A stretch of DNA of 64,000 bases, taken from assembly GCF_032594915.1 (NCBI RefSeq), contig NZ_CP118733.1, forward strand, positions 620,001 through 684,000. The letters are read 5' to 3'. Positions 7,581-16,670 of the stretch are shown here, piece after piece; the stretch's first letter is position 1; each line of letters opens with the position of its first letter. The notes below the pieces were generated by a model. It worked only from the letters and a program-made list of their open reading frames with translations, was not told the DNA's origin and searched no databases. The translations under genes were made by a program, and so were the position numbers. Source of the DNA: Streptococcus sp. 29896 (lineage in GTDB: Bacteria > Bacillota > Bacilli > Lactobacillales > Streptococcaceae).

Positions 7581-8942
7581 ATGGAAAATAGTAGTAGGAG
7601 GCAGTCAAACCTTCTCTTTGTTCAATTAGCTGTTGTGATTTTAGTTGGGATGGTAATTGTAGAACTTCCCTACACAGATATGACGCGTTCTGATTTGATT
7701 ATTCTAGGATTGATACACTTTTTTGCCTATTACAGTTCTAGAATGGAAGAAAATTTTTGGAACAGGGACGCTATTCGGGAACTGGAAAAAGTTGTCATCT
7801 ACAATGTTATCTTCTCACTCTCTTTATCCTTCATAGCGTTTATGCTAGAAGAGAATTTTATCATTTCACGTTGGGAAGTCATCTATTTCCTTGTCTTGAA
7901 TACGATGGGGATCTATCTGATTAACCTCGTATTGAAAGGTCTGCATCAGTCTACGGCAGCCAATCGCTTATTGGTGCTTACTGTTTCAGAACGTTTGGAT
8001 CAGGTCTTGACCAACTTACAAACACTCGGATTGAAGCCTGAGAATATCGCAGGTATTGTCTTAATGGACAAGGAGCCCAAACAAGTTGGCGACTTGCATT
8101 GGGTTCAAGTGGAAGATGCGATTCATTTTGCCAAAACAGAGGCCATCGACAAGGTTTTCATCAATGTTCCAAGCAGTCAGACAGACTTGGATTTGGCTTA
8201 TTGGATTTCAGAATTTGAAGTCATGGGAATCGAAGTCAATGTGCATGTTAACCTATATGACCTCGATACATTTGGCAGCAAAAAAATTCGCCACTTCGGG
8301 AATTTCCACATCATTAGCTTTTCTTCCAATTTTTATTCGATTAGTCATGTGATTTTGAAGCGCATTGTGGATATCATCGGTTCCCTCGTTGGTCTGGTCT
8401 TATTTGGAATTGCATATCTTATATTAGCTCCGATCATCAAAAAGGATGGCGGACCTGTTATCTTTGCTCAGGACCGCGTTGGTCGAAATGGTCGTGTCTT
8501 TAAGTTTTATAAGTTCCGTTCCATGAGTCAGGATGCTGAAGCGCGCAAATCAGAATTGTTAGAGCAAAATCAAATGCAGGGGGGGATGTTTAAGATGGAT
8601 AACGATCCCCGCATTACAAAAATTGGCCATTTTATTCGAAAAACCAGCTTAGATGAACTCCCACAATTTTACAATGTACTAAAGGGAGACATGAGCTTGG
8701 TCGGAACCAGACCGCCAACGGTTGATGAGTTTGAAGCCTATACACCTAGTCAAAAACGCCGCCTCAGCTTTAAACCTGGGATTACAGGACTTTGGCAGGT
8801 TAGTGGAAGAAGCGATATCACCAATTTTGATGAGGTAGTGAAGTTAGACTTGGCTTATATCGATAATTGGACAATCTGGTCTGATGTTAAAATTATCTTA
8901 TTGACCATCAAGGTCATCCTATTCAGAGAAGGGGCTAAGTAA
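7581..8942 (+). CDS. cpsE: Initial undecaprenyl-phosphate sugar-1-phosphate transferase (CpsE/WchA type)
   Basis: 453 residues. Four N-terminal membrane helices (about 10-120), a Rossmann-like middle region, then a membrane-associated bacterial sugar transferase domain from about 255: KRIVDIIGSLVGL, FAQDRVGRNGRVFKFYKFRSM, RKTSLDELPQFYNVLKGDMSLVGTRPP, KPGITGLWQVSGRS. The DELPQ and GTRPP motifs are the catalytic signature. The enzyme starts each repeat unit by putting a sugar-1-phosphate, usually glucose in this subfamily, on undecaprenyl phosphate. The sugar cannot be read from sequence. GGGAG Shine-Dalgarno upstream; last gene of the conserved cps block before the serotype-specific part. Confidence 0.9.
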   Translation: MENSSRRQSNLLFVQLAVVILVGMVIVELPYTDMTRSDLIILGLIHFFAYYSSRMEENFWNRDAIRELEKVVIYNVIFSLSLSFIAFMLEENFIISRWEVIYFLVLNTMGIYLINLVLKGLHQSTAANRLLVLTVSERLDQVLTNLQTLGLKPENIAGIVLMDKEPKQVGDLHWVQVEDAIHFAKTEAIDKVFINVPSSQTDLDLAYWISEFEVMGIEVNVHVNLYDLDTFGSKKIRHFGNFHIISFSSNFYSISHVILKRIVDIIGSLVGLVLFGIAYLILAPIIKKDGGPVIFAQDRVGRNGRVFKFYKFRSMSQDAEARKSELLEQNQMQGGMFKMDNDPRITKIGHFIRKTSLDELPQFYNVLKGDMSLVGTRPPTVDEFEAYTPSQKRRLSFKPGITGLWQVSGRSDITNFDEVVKLDLAYIDNWTIWSDVKIILLTIKVILFREGAK

Positions 8943-9330
8943 GATATACTAGCAATCGAAGTTGATTGAAGGAAATCAATTGATTATTTATTTTCTAAAG
9001 TAATGACAAACTCTTGGTCTTAATGAATAGCCTTTCGAATGTTCCTTTTGTTGTAGCTTAAGCAACGAAAATAGAGATTCGTCAGAAAGTGAAATAAATA
9101 CTAATTGTAAGTGAAATTACATGCAATTTGAATTTGGAATAAAATTAATAATATTATTATCTATAGGAGTTGTTAGAGTTGCAGCCTATTCTTTGGTTTG
9201 TATACAAATGATATATTGGTGCTATAAGTTTTGCAGATCAGAGAATAATGATAATTTAGGCAGCAATAAACACCAAGCTTCTTTTATAAGAGAACGTTTG
9301 TGATATATTAGAAATGAAGTGAAATAAGAT
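8943..9330 (+). other. Gene-poor gap between cpsE and the rhamnosyltransferase gene
   Basis: About 390 bp, A/T-rich. It contains a few short self-complementary stretches just after cpsE but no terminator with a T tract. The only ORF of note is the small one at 9121. It marks the junction from the conserved cps head to the serotype-specific genes and probably contains recombination debris. No element was recognised. Confidence 0.5.
9121..9303 (+). CDS. Small hypothetical ORF, possibly not a gene
   Basis: 60 codons with a hydrophobic N-terminal half (IKLIILLSIGVVRVAAYSLVCIQMIY) and a polar tail. There is no convincing Shine-Dalgarno, only GTAAGTG upstream. It could be a one-helix membrane peptide or a remnant of a larger membrane protein lost when this cps type formed. 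I do not recognise a family. Confidence 0.25.
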   Translation: MQFEFGIKLIILLSIGVVRVAAYSLVCIQMIYWCYKFCRSENNDNLGSNKHQASFIRERL

Positions 9331-10524
9331 ATGAAAACAGTTTATATCATAGGAAGTAAAGGGATTCCTGCAAAATATGGAGGTTTTGAAACTTTTGTAG
9401 ACAAGTTAACGGAAAACCAAAAGAATAAAGACATTAAATATTTTGTTGCATGTATGAGAGATAATTCGGCTAAATCAAGTATCACCGCCGATACTTTTGA
9501 ATACAATGGGGCAACGTGTTTTAATATCGATGTTCCTAATATTGGTCCTGCTAAGGCGATTGCTTATGACATCGCAGCCTTACGAAAGGCTATTGAATTA
9601 TCTAAAAAGAACAAAGACAAGCAACCTATCTTTTATATTCTAGCGTGTCGCATTGGACCTTTTATTTCTAAGTACAAAAAAGAAATTCACCAAATGGGAG
9701 GGCAATTATTTGTTAATCCTGATGGTCATGAGTGGTTGCGTGAAAAATGGAGTGCTCCAGTACGTAAGTATTGGAAAATATCAGAGTCATTAATGGTAAA
9801 ATATGCCGACTTGTTAATTTGTGATAGTAAAAATATAGAAAAATATATTCAAAACGATTATCAAAAATATTCACCGAAAACTACTTACATTGCCTATGGG
9901 ACTGATTTAAGTAAATCAGAATTATCTTCGGAAGATAATGTAGTACGAGAGTGGTATAACGACAAGAACGTTTCTGAAAACAATTATTATTTAGTTGTTG
10001 GACGCTTTGTACCAGAAAATAATTATGAGTCAATGATTCGTGAGTTTATGAAATCCAACTCTAAGAAAGATTTTGTTTTGATAACGAATGTAGAGCAAAA
10101 TGCTTTTTATGACAGGCTCAAAAAAGAAACAGGATTTGATAAAGATGACCGTATCAAATTTGTAGGTACAGTTTATAATCAAGAGCTGTTGAAATATATT
10201 CGTGAAAATGCATTTGCGTACTTTCACGGTCATGAAGTTGGCGGCACAAATCCATCATTATTGGAGGCGCTTTCCTCTACAAAATTAAATCTACTTCTTG
10301 ATGTTGGATTTAATAGAGAAGTTGGTGAAGATGGAGCACTGTATTGGGCTAAAGACAACCTTCATAAAATTATTGAAGAAAGTGAGATTTTATCTCAAGA
10401 AGACATTGAACAGATGGACCTGTTATCAACAAAACAAGTACAAGAAAGATTTTCTTGGGAATTTATCGTTGATGAGTATGAGAAGTTATTTAAGTATAGG
10501 AGTAAAAAAATCAAAATTATCTAG
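9331..10524 (+). CDS. cpsF: DUF1972/GT4 rhamnosyltransferase, CpsF type
   Basis: 397 residues. The opening VYIIGSKGIPAKYGGFETFV is the hallmark of the DUF1972 N-terminal domain. The C-terminal GT4 domain shows YLVVGRFVPENNYE, FVGTVYN and the HGHEVGGTNPSLLEAL donor-binding loop. The protein is close to my recollection of S. suis Cps2F, a predicted beta-1,4-rhamnosyltransferase using dTDP-L-rhamnose, and would add the second sugar to the lipid-linked primer on the cytoplasmic side. The last ~10 residues (YRSKKIKII) look longer and more basic than in Cps2F, consistent with a fused or decayed 3' junction. Weak ribosome-binding site. Confidence 0.87.
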   Translation: MKTVYIIGSKGIPAKYGGFETFVDKLTENQKNKDIKYFVACMRDNSAKSSITADTFEYNGATCFNIDVPNIGPAKAIAYDIAALRKAIELSKKNKDKQPIFYILACRIGPFISKYKKEIHQMGGQLFVNPDGHEWLREKWSAPVRKYWKISESLMVKYADLLICDSKNIEKYIQNDYQKYSPKTTYIAYGTDLSKSELSSEDNVVREWYNDKNVSENNYYLVVGRFVPENNYESMIREFMKSNSKKDFVLITNVEQNAFYDRLKKETGFDKDDRIKFVGTVYNQELLKYIRENAFAYFHGHEVGGTNPSLLEALSSTKLNLLLDVGFNREVGEDGALYWAKDNLHKIIEESEILSQEDIEQMDLLSTKQVQERFSWEFIVDEYEKLFKYRSKKIKII

Positions 10525-11295
10525 AGTTATTGGTTCAGCTATGAAGGAAAGTTCCTTTTCCATAGTATTCCGTATTTGCATTAAATCATATTGATAACAT
10601 TTTATCGACTAAAAAAGTACAAGAAATAGATAAAATCAGAGTTGTAGCATAATCTTAAACTTTATAGTTATAAAAAGAGGTCATTTAGATATTACTAATA
10701 GATTCGTATTTTATTGATTATCTATATTCTAAAAAGTTGATCTAATTGTTTTCAAAAATGATACTCTTCGGATAGAACTAACAGTAATTTTATCTTCTAG
10801 AGATATGTAGTTCGTTAAAAATATAGTAAAAGTTACGGGGATTTCTCAAGGTTTCAGATAAGATGATGATAGAATTTCTTCACAGATAACTAGAGGAGTT
10901 TGACAAAAGAATTTGGAATAGCATATGGTTGTCTAGAATCACCTTTTTAATGTTTAGGTTTGAGTGATTTAATTGCCTCGATTACAAATTTTAATTGTTG
11001 TGACATTATATGAGTAGAAAATTTGGTTAAATCTACGGATGTTCTTATTAGAATGAAGAAATTCAGAAGTTAGTCTAAAGTATAAATGTTTTATTAACTT
11101 TAAATTACTTATCAGTATATATCAAATTTAAACGTCAACACTACTCACTTCAAAAGTTGACGCTATTTTAAAAATGAGAAAGGCACACCATGAGCTGATT
11201 ATGAATTGATAGATAGAGATGAGAATCTGAAAATAATATTATTTTAGAAATTAAATTTGTTTTTAAAAGTCGATAATTATGAGAGGAATTAAGAA
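10525..11295 (+). other. 770-bp decayed region inside the cps locus
   Basis: No intact gene. Several in-frame fragments interrupted by stops look coding-like on plus, for example VTGISQGFR then DDDRISSQITRGV near 10835-10905, and KEFGIAYGCLESPF then LSDLIASITNF and VENLVKSTDVLIRMKKF near 10908-11070. I read this as one or more eroded capsule genes, perhaps glycosyltransferases, without a firm family. A 7-bp inverted repeat (CGTCAAC 11133-11139, GTTGACG 11156-11162) lies near the right end. No terminator or clear promoter was seen, so the operon probably reads through. Confidence 0.5.
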
Positions 11296-11688
11296 ATGAA
11301 ACGAGTAATCACTTATGGAACATTTGATTTGTTGCATTATGGTCATATTAATCTTTTGAAACGTGCTAAAGCATTAGGAGATTATCTTGTAGTAGTAATC
11401 TCTTCGGATGAATTCAACTGGATTGAAAAACAAAAGAAATGCTATTTTACCTATGAGCAAAGAAAAGCATTAGTTGAGGCAGTTCGTTATGTAGATCTTG
11501 TAATTCCCGAAACAAGCTGGGAACAAAAAATAACAGATGTTCATGAGTATCATATTGATACTTTTGTAATGGGGGATGATTGGAATGGAAAATTTGACTT
11601 TTTAAAAGAAGAAGGTGTTGAAGTAGTTTATCTTCCGCGGACCCCTGAAATAAGTACAACACAAATAAAAAGAGATCTGAATAAATAA
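11296..11688 (+). CDS. Glycerol-3-phosphate cytidylyltransferase (TagD/Gct type)
   Basis: 130 residues, full length for TagD-type enzymes. The nucleotidyltransferase motif is TYGTFDLLHYGH (HxGH). Further family motifs are the ISSDEFN segment, YEQRKALVEAVRYVD, FVMGDDWNGKFD, and the CTP-binding RTPEISTTQIK. The reaction is CTP plus sn-glycerol-3-phosphate to CDP-glycerol and pyrophosphate. Here it presumably supplies CDP-glycerol for a phosphoglycerol substituent or backbone unit of the capsule; the neighbouring LicD-family gene is the likely user. Good GAGAGGAATT Shine-Dalgarno. No CDP-glycerol glycerophosphotransferase of the TagB/TagF family was seen in the window. Confidence 0.9.
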   Translation: MKRVITYGTFDLLHYGHINLLKRAKALGDYLVVVISSDEFNWIEKQKKCYFTYEQRKALVEAVRYVDLVIPETSWEQKITDVHEYHIDTFVMGDDWNGKFDFLKEEGVEVVYLPRTPEISTTQIKRDLNK

Positions 11689-11799
11689 TATTTAGGATTG
11701 TTACTATTTTATTAAATGATATAAGAGTCGTGCAGATATTATCCATTTTTAAATAAAAAGTGGATTTGTTGGTTTATAATTTATAATTAAGGAAAAATA

Positions 11800-12630
11800 A
11801 TGGTTGTATCAAATCCTCTACATCAAGTAGATTTAAAAATTGTAAAAGAAGTTATTAAGATTTGTGAAGAATATAATTTATCCTACTATGCTTTGGGTGG
11901 GACTATGCTTGGTGCGATTCGACATAGAGGTTTTATTCCTTGGGATGATGATATTGATTTAGGAATGCCACGCAAGGATTATGAAAAATTTCTGAAAGTT
12001 GCTCCTATCAGATTATCCGAAGAGTTAAAAATTGTTAATTATAAGAATACACCTGAGTACCAATACTATATTACAAGGGTTTTGGATACAACCACTCAAG
12101 TTGTTGAAGAAAGGATAGGAAACAGTAGTAAGTACACACATGCATCAATTGATATTTTTCCTATTGATGGTACACCTAATAACATAATTTTAAGAAAAAT
12201 TTATTATTTAAGAGTACTCTACCATAGAGCAATGATGTCTTTATGCTATAAAGATTCTATTGATCGAAAAAGAAAACGTGGTTTTGCAGAAAAAATTTTA
12301 CTTGGTATTTTAGAAAAAATCCCAATTGAAAAGATCACAAGTCCTTATAAAGAGAAAGAAAAAATCGATAAATTGCTTTCAAAACAAGATATTGAATCTT
12401 CTAAGTTAATAGGTAATATTATGGGAGCCTATCGAACAAGAGAAATTGTTCCTAAAGAGTGGTATGGAGAAGGAACAAAGTATCAATTTGAGGATATCAA
12501 AATAGTTGGACTAGATATGTATGATGAATACTTAACTTATACCTATGGTGACTATATGCAACTGCCATCTGAGGATTGTCGAAAGACACATTTTAAAGTT
12601 ATTAATATTGAGGAAAAGAATGGTAAGTAA
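11800..12630 (+). CDS. LicD-family phosphotransferase
   Basis: 276 residues. The LicD signature is clear at residues 25-60: YYALGGTMLGAIRHRGFIPWDDDIDLGMPRKDYEKF, including the DDDID metal-binding cluster. The C-terminal half includes FEDIKIVGLDMYDEYLTYTYGDYMQLP, the usual LicD ending before a PP motif. LicD proteins transfer phosphocholine, and relatives transfer ribitol or glycerol phosphate from CDP-activated donors. Lying directly after the CDP-glycerol synthase, this one is inferred to transfer glycerol phosphate to the capsule repeat. AAGGAAAA Shine-Dalgarno; overlaps the next gene by 11 bp. Confidence 0.87.
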   Translation: MVVSNPLHQVDLKIVKEVIKICEEYNLSYYALGGTMLGAIRHRGFIPWDDDIDLGMPRKDYEKFLKVAPIRLSEELKIVNYKNTPEYQYYITRVLDTTTQVVEERIGNSSKYTHASIDIFPIDGTPNNIILRKIYYLRVLYHRAMMSLCYKDSIDRKRKRGFAEKILLGILEKIPIEKITSPYKEKEKIDKLLSKQDIESSKLIGNIMGAYRTREIVPKEWYGEGTKYQFEDIKIVGLDMYDEYLTYTYGDYMQLPSEDCRKTHFKVINIEEKNGK

Positions 12631-13585
12631 AATAAAAAAATTTTCTAAAATTTTTAAAAAAGTTAATGGATTTACTATCATCAAGCAATATGCAAATTCA
12701 GGTGTCCTATTTTTTGCATTATTGCAAATAATAACTCAAGGTACTTCAAAAAAATCTTTAGAAATTGTTAGAAATTCTGTTGACAATAGAATTATAAATC
12801 GATTAAGAAGACAATATTCAAAAGATGCCCTGAAGATAAAATCAATGCTTGATTCTAAAGAATTTTCTTATCGTAAGGACAATGTTGTATGGGTTTGTTG
12901 GTTTCAAGGAATTGAAAATGCTCCGGATATTGTAAAATCATGTATTGATAGTCTCAGAAATCACGTTTATAACAAAGAAATAATTGTTATTTCTTGTGAA
13001 AATTATAGAAAATATATTACATTTCCTGAGAAGATTCAAGAAAAAGTGGATAAAGGTATAATTTCCGGTGCTCACCTTTCCGACTTGTTAAGATTAGAGC
13101 TATTGACAAATTATGGTGGAAGCTGGGTTGATGCAACAGTTTATTTTTCGGATGATAACTACCCAAATTTCATTTTTGACTCAGATTTTTTTCTCTATCA
13201 AAAATTAAAACCGGCTCTAGATGGGAATCCGCTAGTAATTTCTAATTGGTTTATTACTTCAAGAGCAAATCATCCGTTACTTCTGATGACAAAAGAATTA
13301 TTGTACTCATATTGGTCAAAAAATAATAGAATTATTCATTATTTTATTTTCCACATGTTTTTTCAAATTGCAACTGAACATTATCCAGCTGATTGGAATG
13401 AAGTGATACCTTCATCAAGTTCAGCTCCACATTCTTTGTTGCTAAGGCTATTTGATGATTATAATGAACATATTTGGAATGGAATAACAACTCAAACTTC
13501 AGTTCATAAATTAACTTATAAGTTTACTAAAGACAACATACAACAACTTGACACTTTTTATAGAAAGATTATTAGGGAATATTAA
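12620..13585 (+). CDS. Capsular polysaccharide synthesis glycosyltransferase (Caps_synth, GT32-like)
   Basis: 321 residues from the ATG at 12620, preceded by GAGGAAAAGA and inside the licD 3' end. The frame extends further upstream but without a ribosome site. Residues about 85-190 match the Caps_synth/Gly_transf_sug pattern: VVWVCWFQGIENAPDIVKSCIDSLR, EKVDKGIISGAHLSDLLRLELLTNYGGSWVDATVY. The acidic S-D-x-x-R and YGGxWVDAT elements are the usual sugar-nucleotide and metal-binding region. Sugar specificity is not predictable. The C-terminal domain of the 14721 gene is a paralogue. Stop and next start overlap as TAATG. Confidence 0.82.
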   Translation: MVSKIKKFSKIFKKVNGFTIIKQYANSGVLFFALLQIITQGTSKKSLEIVRNSVDNRIINRLRRQYSKDALKIKSMLDSKEFSYRKDNVVWVCWFQGIENAPDIVKSCIDSLRNHVYNKEIIVISCENYRKYITFPEKIQEKVDKGIISGAHLSDLLRLELLTNYGGSWVDATVYFSDDNYPNFIFDSDFFLYQKLKPALDGNPLVISNWFITSRANHPLLLMTKELLYSYWSKNNRIIHYFIFHMFFQIATEHYPADWNEVIPSSSSAPHSLLLRLFDDYNEHIWNGITTQTSVHKLTYKFTKDNIQQLDTFYRKIIREY

Positions 13586-14724
13586 TGAAAGCAAGAGTTA
13601 TTGCGTTTTACTTACCACAGTTCCATCCAACCCCCGAAAATGATAAATTTTGGGGGAAAGGATTTACAGAATGGACAAATGTTGCAAAAGCAAAACCATT
13701 GTTTAGAAAGCATAATCAACCTCGTATACCTGCTGATTTAGGATTTTATGATTTGAGGATGCCTGAAGTTAGAGAACAACAAGCTGAGCTTGCGAGAGAA
13801 GCAGGAATTGAAGGTTTTTGTTACTGGCATTATTGGTTTGGAAATGGTGTCCAAACCTTGGAAAGACCCTTTAACGAGGTATTGGCATCTGGAAAACCAG
13901 ATTTTCCATTTTGTTTAGGATGGGCAAATCATAGCTGGACAACTAAAACATGGGATAAAAATAAGAGTAAATCTCAGGATTCAATGATATTTGAACAAAA
14001 ATATCCAGGATTATTTGATTACGAACAACATTTTTATCATGTTTTACCAGCTTTAAAGGACGAACGTTATATAACTGTAGATGATAAACCATTATTTTAT
14101 ATTTGGAATCCTAAAGAAATTCCAGATTCTCGAGAATTTATTTCTTTATGGCAACGATTAGCAAAAGAAAATGGACTACCAGGGATTTATTTTGTTGCAA
14201 AAGTAGACCCACTCGGGACTCTTGGAGTCAAAAATATTAAAAATGTTGAGGAACAATTTATGCCCGCATATCAAAAAGTTTTAAGTTTAGGATACGACGG
14301 TATAAATTCTCATACATTAAAATATGCAGAGTTGAAAGCAAATGGCACACTTAAGAAAGTTTTTCATGCTGTAGGACGAAAATATCTTAACTCTATGTTT
14401 ATTGAGAAATATAAATATAGAGATATTATAAGAAATTTTAATACTGCCGAAGATTCAGTTGAAAATATCTATCCACAACTTATCCCTGGAAGAGATCGTT
14501 CACCTCGATCTGGTAGGACTGCAGTAGTATATTATGAAAGTACCCCATCTGAGTTTAGACAAGCGATAAAAAATGCGATTGAGTGTGTAAAGGATAGAAA
14601 TCCAGAACATCGTTTAATTTTCTTGAATTCTTGGAATGAGTGGGCTGAGGGGGCTTACTTAGAGCCAGATACGGTTTATGGAAAAGAATTTTTGAAAGTT
14701 TTAGGAGAAGAGTTGAAACAATGA
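13585..14724 (+). CDS. WbsX-type glycosyltransferase (Glyco_tran_WbsX family)
   Basis: 379 residues. The start MKARVIAFYLPQFHPTPENDKFWGKGFTEWTNVAKAKPLF and the following RIPADLGFYDLRMPEVREQQAELAREAGIEGFCYWHYWF are diagnostic of the WbsX family found in O-antigen and capsule loci. The C-terminus NSWNEWAEGAYLEPD is also characteristic. The fold resembles glycoside hydrolase-type barrels, and members are treated as glycosyltransferases. Start codon overlaps the upstream stop (TAATG), and the stop overlaps the next start (ATGA), giving tight translational coupling. Confidence 0.87.
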   Translation: MKARVIAFYLPQFHPTPENDKFWGKGFTEWTNVAKAKPLFRKHNQPRIPADLGFYDLRMPEVREQQAELAREAGIEGFCYWHYWFGNGVQTLERPFNEVLASGKPDFPFCLGWANHSWTTKTWDKNKSKSQDSMIFEQKYPGLFDYEQHFYHVLPALKDERYITVDDKPLFYIWNPKEIPDSREFISLWQRLAKENGLPGIYFVAKVDPLGTLGVKNIKNVEEQFMPAYQKVLSLGYDGINSHTLKYAELKANGTLKKVFHAVGRKYLNSMFIEKYKYRDIIRNFNTAEDSVENIYPQLIPGRDRSPRSGRTAVVYYESTPSEFRQAIKNAIECVKDRNPEHRLIFLNSWNEWAEGAYLEPDTVYGKEFLKVLGEELKQ

Positions 14725-16664
14725 TGATTAATCCATTGATATCAATTATAGTACCTGTATATAACCAAGAACTATACTTATCTACTTCACTAGAATCTAT
14801 AATAAATCAGACATATTCAAACATAGAAGTTATTATAGTAAACGATGGGTCAACAGACTCAAGTCAATCAATTATTGAAAACTATGCTAGTAAAGATAGT
14901 AGAATAAGATATATTCAACAAGATAATGGTGGTTTGGTGGCTGCTACACTTGCAGGTATTAAGCAAGCAAGTGGTGAATACATTGCATTCTTAGATCCAG
15001 ATGACAGATTAGGTAATGATTTTATTAGTAATTTTGTTGAACAGTTAGTTGATGAATTTGACATTGTAGCTATGGGATATTACTTAGATAAAAAAGGTAA
15101 ATTGTTGCCATGTTATTTAAAGCAAACCAAAGTATATGAAGGTATAGATTTAGAGGAGTCAAAAAATTCTTATCTTTTTGAAGAAGGAACAGTAGAAGTT
15201 TCTTCAAAATTTTTCATTTCGAGATGGAATAAACTCTATAAAAAAACAGTAATAGATAAAATTGTTCCTCAATTTGAGACATGTAAAAATATCACTTTAG
15301 GTGAGGATTCTATCTTTACTGCATTGGTTTTAAGAGCTAGTAAATCTGTATGTGTTTTGGAAGCTCCAAATTCGTATTTTTATAACATAGGTAACCAAAA
15401 CTCTATGATGAAATCAAGTGCTGCTCAAAAGACAATTGAAAAAAGTAAAGTAGCATTTGAAAAATTAAATTCACTAAATTTTGTTTCAGAAGAACAATCT
15501 TTGGCATTATATTATTTTTTAATTGAGAATACATTTCAACGCTTAAAATATAGTTCTCAAATAGATTTTATTAGTTTTTACAATACATTAAAATTTGATA
15601 ATTTATATCAAAAGGCGTTATCACTGATAATAAATAATAAAATCGATAAGAAAAAGTTACTTGAGTTAGAGCTCAGAAGACGAGTATCTGGAAGAACATA
15701 TATTAGAATTAACCAATTTTTTGAGAATTCAAAAAAAGAGGTGAGAAAAATTATTAAAGAGCTTCCGTTATTTTTTGAGGATTTCACAAAAGTAGGTTAT
15801 ACAAAAGCTTTAAAATTATTCCAACATCGCCAAAAAAGGCAAAATGCTTTTGATGATATGTATAATCAGACATCAGAAATCGAAGAGCAAATTCAGCCAA
15901 TATTAGATAAATATAAATCAGGAAAAACTGATTTTTCAAATTCAACAATCGAAAGAAATATTTTTGTATTTTGGTGGGATGGTTTTGAGAATGCACCACT
16001 ACTTGTTCAAAAATGTTTGGATTCAGTAAAGCATTTTAACCCATCTGCAAAAATAATAGAAATATCAAAAAATAATTTTGTTGAGTATACAGATATAAAT
16101 CCTATAATATTAAAAGCGTTTCAAAATGGAGATATTTCAATTCAAACTTTCTCTGATATTCTAAGATTTAATTTATTAAAGAATCATGGAGGGGCATGGA
16201 TTGATTCAACAATTCTTTTTCTTGATTATTATGATATTTTTGATAATTTGAAAGAGAATTCATTCAACTCTATTTGTTTCTCCTCAAGTAATAGCTTTTA
16301 TGAATATAAGAATGTAAGTTGTACATGGTCAGGGTATTTTATTGCTTCTAGAAAAAATGCTCATTTTGTCACAGTTATGAATAATTTATTCGAAGAATAT
16401 TACTTAAAGTATGGTAATTTTCCAATTTATTTCTTTATAGATGTATTATTTATGATTTGTAAAATAAATAAACTAGATAATGATGTATTATCTAAAACAG
16501 ATAATGTAATTGGTGATATGTTCCTACTTGCAAATTTGTATAAAATGAAATTTAATAAGTATAGCCTTAGATTGTTAAAAGAAGTGCCACAAAAGCTTTC
16601 TTGGATGTATAGTACTCAAGCAAGTACTGATGATAATTTTCTAAAAGAACTATTTAAAGGTTAG
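14721..16664 (+). CDS. Two-domain glycosyltransferase: GT2 plus Caps_synth
   Basis: 647 residues. The N-terminal GT2 domain, about 5-240, has PLISIIVPVYNQELYLSTSLESI, VIIVNDGSTDSS, the FLDPDDRL metal-binding DxD motif, and an LGEDSIFTALVLRA ED motif. A helical linker (about 250-400) leads to a C-terminal Caps_synth domain (about 410-560): NIFVFWWDGFENAPLLVQKCLDSV, QTFSDILRFNLLKNHGGAWIDSTILFL. The second domain parallels the separate gene at 12620. The protein may add two sugars in sequence, or one domain may be accessory. Starts in the ATGA overlap with the WbsX gene. Base composition is strongly A/T-rich like its neighbours. Confidence 0.85.
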   Translation: MMINPLISIIVPVYNQELYLSTSLESIINQTYSNIEVIIVNDGSTDSSQSIIENYASKDSRIRYIQQDNGGLVAATLAGIKQASGEYIAFLDPDDRLGNDFISNFVEQLVDEFDIVAMGYYLDKKGKLLPCYLKQTKVYEGIDLEESKNSYLFEEGTVEVSSKFFISRWNKLYKKTVIDKIVPQFETCKNITLGEDSIFTALVLRASKSVCVLEAPNSYFYNIGNQNSMMKSSAAQKTIEKSKVAFEKLNSLNFVSEEQSLALYYFLIENTFQRLKYSSQIDFISFYNTLKFDNLYQKALSLIINNKIDKKKLLELELRRRVSGRTYIRINQFFENSKKEVRKIIKELPLFFEDFTKVGYTKALKLFQHRQKRQNAFDDMYNQTSEIEEQIQPILDKYKSGKTDFSNSTIERNIFVFWWDGFENAPLLVQKCLDSVKHFNPSAKIIEISKNNFVEYTDINPIILKAFQNGDISIQTFSDILRFNLLKNHGGAWIDSTILFLDYYDIFDNLKENSFNSICFSSSNSFYEYKNVSCTWSGYFIASRKNAHFVTVMNNLFEEYYLKYGNFPIYFFIDVLFMICKINKLDNDVLSKTDNVIGDMFLLANLYKMKFNKYSLRLLKEVPQKLSWMYSTQASTDDNFLKELFKG

Positions 16665-16670
16665 GAATAA

